A stretch of 41,357 nt of DNA, from contig JBFLFY010000021.1 in NCBI GenBank assembly GCA_041859875.1, positions 1-41,357 on the forward strand, written 5' to 3'. A program made the translations under genes and the position numbers. Below, piece after piece: positions 24,207 to 30,338 of this stretch. Within the stretch, counting starts at the first letter, position 1. Every line of letters starts with the position of its first letter. The stretch is from Thermocaproicibacter sp041859875. GTDB taxonomy: Bacteria; Bacillota; Clostridia; Oscillospirales; Acutalibacteraceae. The notes beneath the pieces were generated by a model that made no database searches, was not told the origin of the DNA, and saw only the letters and a list, made by a program, of their open reading frames with translations.

Positions 24207-24225
24207 GGCTGGTTTTAACCCAGCC
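24207..24225 (-). other. Hairpin in the KdgT/DUF1537 intergenic region
   Basis: GGCTGG and CCAGCC pair around a short AT-rich loop in the 180-base gap inside the operon. With no T-tract, it may adjust mRNA stability or relative expression. Confidence 0.4.
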
Positions 24226-24272
24226 AGTCTTTCAAGTCCATTCAATGATACCATTTGCTGAAGAATTAAAAT

Positions 24273-25250
24273 TTAAGTACTTGCTGGTACTGCATCGGCA
24301 TAATGCTCCGGATGAACATGCTGCTCATGCTTATGCAGCAGTGTTACAAGAATCGGGCAGAGAATTGCAGTTGTAATAATGGCTGCAGAAATCTGCACAG
24401 TTGCAAGGCCGCTCACAGAAGCGGAGACAATTCCGGCAGCGGCGACAACTGCTGGAGTGGAAGCTGCATTGCCGGCTGTTGTGCCAATGGCTGCACCAAC
24501 TTCCGGGCGTTTCATCCGCATCAGTTTGTAGACAAAATACCCTGCCAGACCTGTAATTACTGTGGAAGCAACACCAAGCAGAACCCCCGCAGGGCCGGCC
24601 TTTACGACAGAAGTCAGTTTCAATCCAGCGCCGAGTGGGAAGGCAAAGAATGGAATCAGGAGGGAAGCACCCGGCTCGCAGAAACGACGGATGTCCGGGT
24701 CCAGATTGCCAAGAATACAGCCGACAAGAATCGGGATAATGCAGCCGAGTAACGTAGCAATCGGTACCTGGTACCCTGCTGCGCCCAAAGCTAACAGAGT
24801 GAAAAACGGGCCGTCGTTAATGGAAAGAATCGAAACAGCGCCAACATCTGTTGCGTCGCCGTATTCACCAGCCAAAGCTGCATACAGGCCGCCGTTGGAA
24901 TTGGAAATTGCCGCAATAATTGCAAGCGGCGTGACGCCCCAAAAACCTGCTGATCCAAACACACAGTTGACACAGATGCCAAGCCCCATGCCAATCAGTA
25001 CTTTCACAGCGGTTAAGACAACACCTTTGCCCATGGTAACGCCAGCCTGCTTAAAGTCAATGGTTGTTCCGTTGCAGAACAGAAAGGCGGCCAAAAGCGG
25101 CATGGCGCCGGTTTTCCAGAGATAAGTTGTAAAAGTATTATCAAAATACGTCCATACAACTGGGAAGCAGGTGTTAATTACTGCGCCCAGCAGCAAAGGG
25201 ACGATCATTAAACCGCCGGGAATTTTTTTCACGGCTTTCAAAATCTTCAT
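24273..25250 (-). CDS. 2-keto-3-deoxygluconate permease family transporter (KdgT-like)
   Basis: 325 residues with about ten hydrophobic helices. It opens MKILKAVKKIPGGLMIVPLLLGA in the way typical of KdgT, with ISNSNGGLYAALAGEYGD, SINDGPFFTLLALG and the GTTAGNAASTPAVVAA block, all family signatures. It should import a sugar acid with protons across the cell membrane. KdgT itself takes 2-keto-3-deoxygluconate; given the neighbours, another acid is likely here. The C-terminus is His-rich (HKHEQHVHPEH). A GGAGGAG lies upstream. Confidence 0.9.
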   Translation of the reverse strand: MKILKAVKKIPGGLMIVPLLLGAVINTCFPVVWTYFDNTFTTYLWKTGAMPLLAAFLFCNGTTIDFKQAGVTMGKGVVLTAVKVLIGMGLGICVNCVFGSAGFWGVTPLAIIAAISNSNGGLYAALAGEYGDATDVGAVSILSINDGPFFTLLALGAAGYQVPIATLLGCIIPILVGCILGNLDPDIRRFCEPGASLLIPFFAFPLGAGLKLTSVVKAGPAGVLLGVASTVITGLAGYFVYKLMRMKRPEVGAAIGTTAGNAASTPAVVAAAGIVSASVSGLATVQISAAIITTAILCPILVTLLHKHEQHVHPEHYADAVPAST

Positions 25251-25279
25251 GGTAGGTAACTCCTCCTCAGCTTTTTTAA

Positions 25280-26443
25280 TTAGAACGTGCCGGTCACCTT
25301 GTAAATACCGAATTCACGATGCCCCAGTGTTTCCGCTTTTGTGCGTTTGCCGTTGCAGGCATCGATTACCATATTGAAAAGTTCTTCCCCAATCTGCGGA
25401 ATCGTAGCGCCATCCGTAATAATGCGCCCGGCGTTCAAATCAAGGTTGTCTGGCATATTTAGGAACGTGTCGGTATTGCCGGTGACTTTGATCACCGGTG
25501 CAATCGGGCTTCCGGTTGGTGTACCGCGTCCGGTTGAAAATACCATGACCTGGGCGCCGCCTGCGGCCATACCGGTAATTGAATCAATATCCTGGCCAGG
25601 CGTGTCCATAAAATAGAGTCCCTTGTTTTGCAGCGGGAGAGCTTCAGAATATTCCAGTGCGCCCGTAAAGGGACTTGTCCCTGCTTTATACATACAGCCA
25701 AGGGATTTTTCTTCAATAGTGGAAAGTCCACCGGCTTTATTTCCCGGTGTAGGCTGGCCGCTTCGCAGGTCCTCGCCCAAACGAATGGCGCGTTCCTCGC
25801 AGTCTGAAACCATACGCAGAAACTTTTTTCTCTGTTCAGGGTCGGCAAAGCGTTTCGCCAAAAGGTGCTCGGCACCGATGACCTCAGTGGTTTCGCTGAG
25901 GATGCTGCTGCCGCCAAGGGAAACAAGCTTGTCTGAAACATACCCGATGACTGGGTTCGCAGCAAGTCCGCTTGTTGGGTCGGAACCACCGCATTCCATG
26001 CCCAGAATGATTTCGCTTAAATCGCCTTCCGCTTTTTCCTGAGTGGAAAGCTCTGCTGACATGTGGGCAGCAATTTCAGCACCGGCAGCAATCGCTTTCA
26101 GCGTTCCGCCGCATTTTTGAATCGTAATTGCTTTGACCGGCTTTTGCATATTGCTTAGGTTTTCAGCAACCGTTTCAGCCTGAATTCCGTCACAGCCTAA
26201 GCCAACAACTAAAACTGCACCCACATTTGCGTTTCTGGCGAAGTTTTCCAGTGTACGTTGGGTCTGCATCTGGTCGGAACCAATCTGACAGCAGCCGTGC
26301 TGATTTGGCACTGAGATGGCTCCGGGAACCTGAGCGGCAATTTTTTCAGCGGTATCCGTTGCACAAACAGAAGTAGGCAGAATGAGCAGATAATTTCTAA
26401 CACCAAACTGACCGTTTTTGCGTCTATAACCCATTAATTTCAT
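25280..26443 (-). CDS. UxaA/GarD family dehydratase, large (catalytic) subunit
   Basis: 387 residues corresponding to the C-terminal domain of altronate/galactarate dehydratases. Seen: YRRKNGQFGVRNYLLI at the start, NQHGCCQIG, GMECGGSDPTSGLAANP and MVFSTGRGTPTGSPIAPVIK. These enzymes remove water from aldonic or aldaric acids using Fe2+ or a cluster bound by the conserved Cys/His residues. The SAF-type N-domain is a separate gene just upstream, as in sulfolactate lyase SuyAB and some UxaA homologues. The substrate is unresolved. GAGAGGTG precedes the ATG. Confidence 0.9.
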   Translation of the reverse strand: MKLMGYRRKNGQFGVRNYLLILPTSVCATDTAEKIAAQVPGAISVPNQHGCCQIGSDQMQTQRTLENFARNANVGAVLVVGLGCDGIQAETVAENLSNMQKPVKAITIQKCGGTLKAIAAGAEIAAHMSAELSTQEKAEGDLSEIILGMECGGSDPTSGLAANPVIGYVSDKLVSLGGSSILSETTEVIGAEHLLAKRFADPEQRKKFLRMVSDCEERAIRLGEDLRSGQPTPGNKAGGLSTIEEKSLGCMYKAGTSPFTGALEYSEALPLQNKGLYFMDTPGQDIDSITGMAAGGAQVMVFSTGRGTPTGSPIAPVIKVTGNTDTFLNMPDNLDLNAGRIITDGATIPQIGEELFNMVIDACNGKRTKAETLGHREFGIYKVTGTF

Positions 26444-26455
26444 AATTTACACCTC

Positions 26456-26749
26456 TCACTTCTTCATTTCTGTGTTGTCTTTGTCGCCGCGTCCGCGGGT
26501 GCTTGCCAGATTATGTACATGAACATAATCGCCTGGATGCAGGTCCTCCAGTGCTACGCCGATAACCTGCCCATATTTATAGCAATATTCGCCTTCCTTG
26601 ATTTCGGCAATGGACATTTTGTGGAACTTTGGAATATCGCTTTTCGATGTGTAAGTTTGCCCGTCCAGTGTAACTGTTTCCCCCTTTTTTACCTCCCGCA
26701 GGCATGTTACGAGATTGTCATCCTTGTTTACGCGAATAACTGAGTTCAT
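26456..26749 (-). CDS. UxaA family small subunit (SAF domain)
   Basis: 97 residues covering one SAF domain, equivalent to the N-terminal domain of fused altronate dehydratases: NLVTCLREVKKGETV, KFHKMSIAEIKEGEYCYKYG across two blocks, and ALEDLHPGDYVHVHNL. The His-rich end (VHVHN) is typical. AAGGAGA precedes the ATG. It is the first gene of the operon, 12 bases before the large subunit, with which it should form one enzyme. Confidence 0.9.
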   Translation of the reverse strand: MNSVIRVNKDDNLVTCLREVKKGETVTLDGQTYTSKSDIPKFHKMSIAEIKEGEYCYKYGQVIGVALEDLHPGDYVHVHNLASTRGRGDKDNTEMKK

Positions 26750-26791
26750 ACTGTTTCTCCTTTCTGTTTCAGCAGGTTTGTGGAAAATAGT

Positions 26792-26815
26792 TAATGTACA
26801 TTTAATTGTACATTA
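26792..26815. promoter_or_regulatory. Palindromic operator in the leader of the acid-sugar operon
   Basis: TAATGTACA and TGTACATTA are perfect 9-bp arms around a 6-base spacer. The site lies just downstream of the predicted transcription start of the UxaA operon, a position suited to repression. Confidence 0.6.
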
Positions 26816-26834
26816 CTTACAGATTAAGCCGCTT

Positions 26835-26863
26835 GTATTACAATAATTTATGCTACATATCAA
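26835..26863 (-). promoter_or_regulatory. Sigma-A-type promoter of the acid-sugar operon
   Basis: On the - strand TTGATA (26863-26858) and TAATAC (26840-26835) are 17 bases apart, about 85 bases before the first gene. No -24/-12 sigma-54 element (TGGCAC-N5-TTGC) is visible in the region. Confidence 0.65.
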
Positions 26864-26921
26864 CTACGACCTTTTTACCATGTTTTACAGTTCCATTTCA
26901 ATGCAGGAAAAAGCGAAAAAA

Positions 26922-26939
26922 TGTTTTAAAATGAAACAA
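26922..26939. promoter_or_regulatory. Operator copy 1 for the PrpR_N-type regulator (candidate)
   Basis: TGTTTTAAAATGAAACAA is an imperfect inverted repeat (TGTTT/AAACA arms), matched at 16 of 18 bases by the site at 26982. It lies upstream of the uxaA -35 on the opposite strand. A lone half-site TGTTTTAC stands at 26881. Confidence 0.55.
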
Positions 26940-26981
26940 TATAAAATTTAAGCGCACATTTATTAAAAATCAGTGTATGAT

Positions 26982-26999
26982 TGTTTTACTATGAAACAA
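26982..26999. promoter_or_regulatory. Operator copy 2, next to the regulator's ribosome site
   Basis: TGTTTTACTATGAAACAA starts exactly 60 bases after copy 1. It immediately precedes the AAGTGAGG ribosome site of the regulator gene, so binding here could repress the regulator itself. Confidence 0.55.
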
Positions 27000-27012
27000 G
27001 TGAGGTTTCCCT

Positions 27013-28806
27013 ATGAATCAAAAAATACGGATTCTTGGCGTAGCCCCCTATGAGTCTATGAAAGATACCATGCTTCGTGTAGCAAGCGAAAGGGACGACA
27101 TAGAAGTGACGGCGGTTATAGGCGACCTGGAAGCAGGGGCCAACGTTGTAAGACAATATGAAAGTGAAGATTTTGACGCAATCCTTTCCCGTGGCGGCAC
27201 GTTGCTGGAAATAAAAAAAGTCACGGCAAAACCCGTTTTTGAAATTCCAATTACTTATTTCGACTTGCTGAATGTGATGAAATTGGTTGAAAACTACACC
27301 GGGAAGATTGCCATCATTACCTACCCAAACATTGCGAAGTCCGTAAAAGTTCTGTGTGACATTTTGCATGACGATTACCAGATCTTTATTATTCACTCCT
27401 GGAAAGACGCTAAAGAAACGGTACAGAACGCCCAGGAACAAGGGTATACCTTGATTATTGGCGACACAGTCGCCGTGCACTATACCAAACTGTTTGGAAT
27501 TCAGGGAATTCTGCTGACTTCGGGTCAGGAAAGCGTCAATTTGGCCTATAACGATGCTGTCCGGGTCTGCACATACTACGCCCGCATCAAGAGTGAGCAT
27601 GACCTGCTGGAAGCACTGTTCCGTAACTGGAACAAGGGCATCATTGTCTGGAATGAAAATGAGGAATGTGTTTACCAGACAAGCCCGGATGAGTCAAAAG
27701 CATTTTTTACATCCTGCCGAAGAATGATTCCGGAACTCAAAAAAGAGGAAAGGCTAACCATCCACAAAAAAGTACAGAACAGCTTGTTTATGATAACAGC
27801 GGCAAACTGCCGCATTTATTCTTCCACTTATTACCTGTTCCTTATTGAGCAAAGCCAGTTGGATTTTCAGACCATTCCGGGGCTTGACAGTGTGGAAGTC
27901 TATAATTATGACAGCTACTTAAATGAGGATAAAAGCGATATGCCGTTTTGCGGGAGTGAAGATCCCCAAATGAAAAAACAATGTGCAAGGCTAGCGCAGT
28001 CTGACGCTTCCATTCTCATTATTGCCAACTCCGGAACTGGCAAAGAGCGCTGCGCCCAGCATCTTTACCGAAACAGCAACCGTACCCACTTCCCGCTCTA
28101 TGTGGTAAACTGTTCGCTTTTGTCCCGCAAAGATTTGGAGTACCTGTTGTTTGAAGAGCGGTCACCGCTTTACTCCCTGAAAGAAACAATATTTTTTAAG
28201 GATGCTCAGCTTTTGGATGATATTTTATTTGATAAGCTGACGGAAGGGCTGCAGCATGTGAACCGGATGCGGAAAAGCCGGCTGATTTTTTCCTATGAGA
28301 GTAACTCTTCCCACAGCACGATTGAACGGGATAACTGCCGCTATGAAATTCTGCGCGACCAGATTGGCTGCACAGAAATTTGCCTTCCCCCGCTGCGGGA
28401 GTGTGCCAATGACATCCCAAATCTTTCTGTTTTGTATATCAGCCAGCAAAACAGAATTTCCGGCAGTCAATGTGTTGGGCTTGAGCCAGAGGCAATCGAC
28501 ATTTTGGAAAATTATAGCTGGCCGCATAATATTAAGCAGCTGGAGCAGATCCTCCGGGAAGCAATGCTCACGGATTCCCCATGGATTACAGCAAAGACCA
28601 TTCGCCGGCTTTTAGGAAAAAGCAAAGAGCTGACGGCGGTTTGTAGCAGCAGCAAACAGATTGATTTGAAGCAGCCACTGTCTGGTATTGTTTTTGACGT
28701 CGCAATGCGTGTGCTTGCCGAAGAAAATATGAACCAGTCACGAGCGGCCAAGCGGTTGGAAATTGGGCGCACAACATTGTGGCGCCTTTTGAAAAGCGGA
28801 AAATGA
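27013..28806 (+). CDS. PrpR_N-domain regulator with degenerate AAA+ domain and Fis-type HTH
   Basis: 597 residues. The N-terminal PrpR_N-type sensor domain (about 5-195; FDAILSRGGT, IAIITYPN) is the effector-binding domain of propionate-type regulators. A PAS-like segment follows (about 200-290). The central AAA+ domain keeps a Walker A-like SGTGKE near residue 340, but the GAFTGA loop needed to contact sigma-54 is absent (the region reads YLLFEERSPLYSL) and the Walker B Asp-Glu is replaced (IFFKDAQLL). The C-terminus is a Fis-type HTH (NQSRAAKRLEIGRTTLWRLL). It probably acts with sigma-A or as a repressor on the divergent acid-sugar operon. AAGTGAGG precedes the ATG. Confidence 0.88.
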   Translation: MNQKIRILGVAPYESMKDTMLRVASERDDIEVTAVIGDLEAGANVVRQYESEDFDAILSRGGTLLEIKKVTAKPVFEIPITYFDLLNVMKLVENYTGKIAIITYPNIAKSVKVLCDILHDDYQIFIIHSWKDAKETVQNAQEQGYTLIIGDTVAVHYTKLFGIQGILLTSGQESVNLAYNDAVRVCTYYARIKSEHDLLEALFRNWNKGIIVWNENEECVYQTSPDESKAFFTSCRRMIPELKKEERLTIHKKVQNSLFMITAANCRIYSSTYYLFLIEQSQLDFQTIPGLDSVEVYNYDSYLNEDKSDMPFCGSEDPQMKKQCARLAQSDASILIIANSGTGKERCAQHLYRNSNRTHFPLYVVNCSLLSRKDLEYLLFEERSPLYSLKETIFFKDAQLLDDILFDKLTEGLQHVNRMRKSRLIFSYESNSSHSTIERDNCRYEILRDQIGCTEICLPPLRECANDIPNLSVLYISQQNRISGSQCVGLEPEAIDILENYSWPHNIKQLEQILREAMLTDSPWITAKTIRRLLGKSKELTAVCSSSKQIDLKQPLSGIVFDVAMRVLAEENMNQSRAAKRLEIGRTTLWRLLKSGK

Positions 28807-28867
28807 GCAGAAGGGTGCGAGAGTTTTTGGGTGCAGCCGAAAAGCTTTCGCATTTTATCACATTGAA

Positions 28868-28929
28868 TGGAAAGCAAACTTGACATTCCTAAATTGCAGT
28901 TGTATCATAAAAAGGAAAGCTAACTTTCC
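28868..28929. promoter_or_regulatory. Repeated operator around the XRE gene promoter
   Basis: GGAAAGCAAACTT (28868-28880) and GGAAAGCTAACTT (28914-28926) match at 12 of 13 bases, 46 bases apart. The second is a GGAAAG-N4-CTTTCC inverted repeat. One abuts the -35 and the other follows the -10, as for an autorepressor. Confidence 0.55.
28880..28908 (+). promoter_or_regulatory. Sigma-A promoter of the XRE/membrane protein pair
   Basis: TTGACA (28880-28885) and TATCAT (28903-28908) are 17 bases apart, 42 bases before the start codon. Confidence 0.8.
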
Positions 28930-28949
28930 ATTCTAGGAGGAGTGAATCT

Positions 28950-29150
28950 TTGAAAAACAGGTTGGAAATCATTCGCAAGGAATGCGGTATGAAGCAGGAA
29001 GAACTGGCAGACGCTCTTCAGGTTTCAAGGCAAACGATAAGTTCCCTTGAAAAAGGACGTTACAATCCGTCTATTACCCTGGCATTTAAAATTGCCAGGC
29101 TTTTTCATAGGAGCATTGAAGAAATATTTATTTACGAGGAGGAAAAATGA
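28950..29150 (+). CDS. Small XRE family transcriptional regulator
   Basis: 66 residues, a single Cro/C1-type HTH: IIRKECGMKQEELADALQVS, then RQTISSLEKGRYNPSITLAF, ending with Glu/Lys. It starts with TTG at 28950 after a strong AGGAGGAG. It overlaps the following membrane protein gene as ATGA. Such pairs are common in Firmicutes, the HTH protein usually repressing the pair. The flanking repeats are the likely sites. Confidence 0.9.
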   Translation: MKNRLEIIRKECGMKQEELADALQVSRQTISSLEKGRYNPSITLAFKIARLFHRSIEEIFIYEEEK

Positions 29151-29572
29151 TGCTGAAGAAGAAATCATTTTATATCATTACATTGCTTGTGGGAGTCGGC
29201 TTACTCGCCGCGGCTTTATGCTTCCGAACGTTTCCGGCATTTCCAAAAAGCGTAGGCGGCGTGTGCATTGGCGTAGGAGTTGGACTGTTTGGAATGAGCG
29301 TTTCTAAACTGTATGCGAAGCACTTGGAGAAAACAGATCCCGAAATTATGAAGCAAAGTGAAATTGAATATGCTGATGAGCGAAATACTGCAATCCGTAA
29401 CAAAGCAAAGGCAAAAGCCGGAGATATTATCCAGTGGTTTATCATGGGTATCGCTTATGTCACCATCCTGATGGGGACTTCGTTGTGTGTAACATTGACG
29501 GTAGTTGGAGTATTTTTATTAAAATACCTTCTCGAACTATACTTTACAGGAAAATATCAGAGAACAATGTAA
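29147..29572 (+). CDS. Membrane protein paired with XRE regulator, function unknown
   Basis: 141 residues with two N-terminal helices (about 7-24 and 35-52), a charged cytoplasmic segment (EIEYADERNTAIRNKAKAKA) and two C-terminal helices (about 92-130). The ERNTAIRNKAKAKAG segment resembles small membrane proteins of the DUF2178/DUF6442 kind, which I cannot tell apart by eye. It is translationally coupled to the XRE gene. No catalytic motif is visible. Confidence 0.75.
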   Translation: MMLKKKSFYIITLLVGVGLLAAALCFRTFPAFPKSVGGVCIGVGVGLFGMSVSKLYAKHLEKTDPEIMKQSEIEYADERNTAIRNKAKAKAGDIIQWFIMGIAYVTILMGTSLCVTLTVVGVFLLKYLLELYFTGKYQRTM

Positions 29573-29626
29573 ACCTGAAATCGGCCGGAAATCCGCGCCA
29601 TTTTAAAACATCCCCCTGATGCTGCA

Positions 29627-29670
29627 AAAGAGGCCGCTGCAAAATTTTCGCTTCGCAGCGGTCTCTTTTT
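29627..29670 (+). terminator. Terminator of the XRE/membrane protein pair
   Basis: AAGAGGCCGCTGC and GCAGCGGTCTCTT form a 13-bp stem (one G-T), followed by a T-tract. Confidence 0.88.
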
Positions 29671-29792
29671 ATACAGCAAGGTTAAAACAGAAAAACACAA
29701 GCAAAGTTAAGCAGCTACCAGCCCAGAACGGTAATGCAATACGGCAATGTTGAAAATCTCTATAAAAATAAGAGCCTATAGAAAAAAGCTGT

Positions 29793-29832
29793 GCAGGATG
29801 CAAAAAAATTAACTTGACAAATTTTATCCTGC
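29793..29832. promoter_or_regulatory. Inverted repeat flanking the rrf2 -35 box
   Basis: GCAGGAT (29793-29799) and ATCCTGC (29826-29832) are perfect arms on either side of the -35 element, so they could be an operator for the Rrf2-type regulator encoded next. Confidence 0.4.
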
Positions 29833-29842
29833 TTGTTATAGT
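29814..29842 (+). promoter_or_regulatory. Sigma-A promoter of the rrf2-fusion-flavodiiron operon
   Basis: A perfect TTGACA (29814-29819) and TATAGT (29837-29842) are 17 bases apart. They lie within a longer open frame, which rules out that longer start. Confidence 0.82.
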
Positions 29843-29867
29843 GAATATTGAAAGGAAAGTGGATTGC

Positions 29868-30278
29868 TTGCTGATTACCAAGGAAACAGATTATGCTTTG
29901 CGCACTCTGCGGGCGCTGTCGGGCGGAAACCGGCTTACAACAGCGCAGCTGGCAAAAAATGAGCAAATCCCTCAGCAGTTTGCATATAAGATTCTGAAAA
30001 AGCTCCAAAAGGGGGGGCTTGTCCGTATCCAGCGCGGAGCGGATGGAGGCTGCAGTTTAGCTGCTGAACTCAACCAGGTTACTTTCCTAAGGCTGGTGCA
30101 AATCATGGATGATGATGCATCGGTCAGCTCTTGCATGAAAGCCGGGTATCAGTGCGGATGGTGCAAAGCACATGGCGACACGGTCTGCCATGCGCATCTT
30201 GAACTTGCTTCCATTCAGAACAAACTGAATCAGGAGTTAGCTGCACATAATTTGCAGGAAATTTTGTTTGGCGGTTAG
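29868..30278 (+). CDS. Rrf2 family regulator with cysteine cluster
   Basis: 136 residues from the TTG at 29868, which gives the typical Rrf2 opening M-L-I-T-K-E-T-D-Y-A-L-R; an AAAGGAAAG lies upstream and the promoter rules out longer starts. The winged HTH (about 5-65) includes TTAQLAKNEQIPQQFAYKIL. About residues 86-105 hold four cysteines and two histidines in the pattern C-x6-C-x2-C-x7-C-x-H, the place where IscR and NsrR bind an iron-sulfur cluster, though the spacing differs. A redox or NO/O2 sensing role is likely. It is 60 bases upstream of the fusion gene with no terminator between. Confidence 0.88.
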   Translation: MLITKETDYALRTLRALSGGNRLTTAQLAKNEQIPQQFAYKILKKLQKGGLVRIQRGADGGCSLAAELNQVTFLRLVQIMDDDASVSSCMKAGYQCGWCKAHGDTVCHAHLELASIQNKLNQELAAHNLQEILFGG

Positions 30279-30338
30279 GCAAATTTTTTTGCTTTAAAAG
30301 TGGATAAAAATTATCAAGTATTAAAAGGAGGCTGTTCT

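Noticed and set aside
26750..27012. Sigma-54 promoter expected beside a PrpR-type regulator
   Set aside because: I looked for TGGCAC-N5-TTGC on both strands and found none; the visible elements are -35/-10 type.
29814..29867. Longer N-terminus for the Rrf2 regulator starting at 29814
   Set aside because: That TTG is the -35 box of a near-consensus promoter, and the added residues do not belong to the family.
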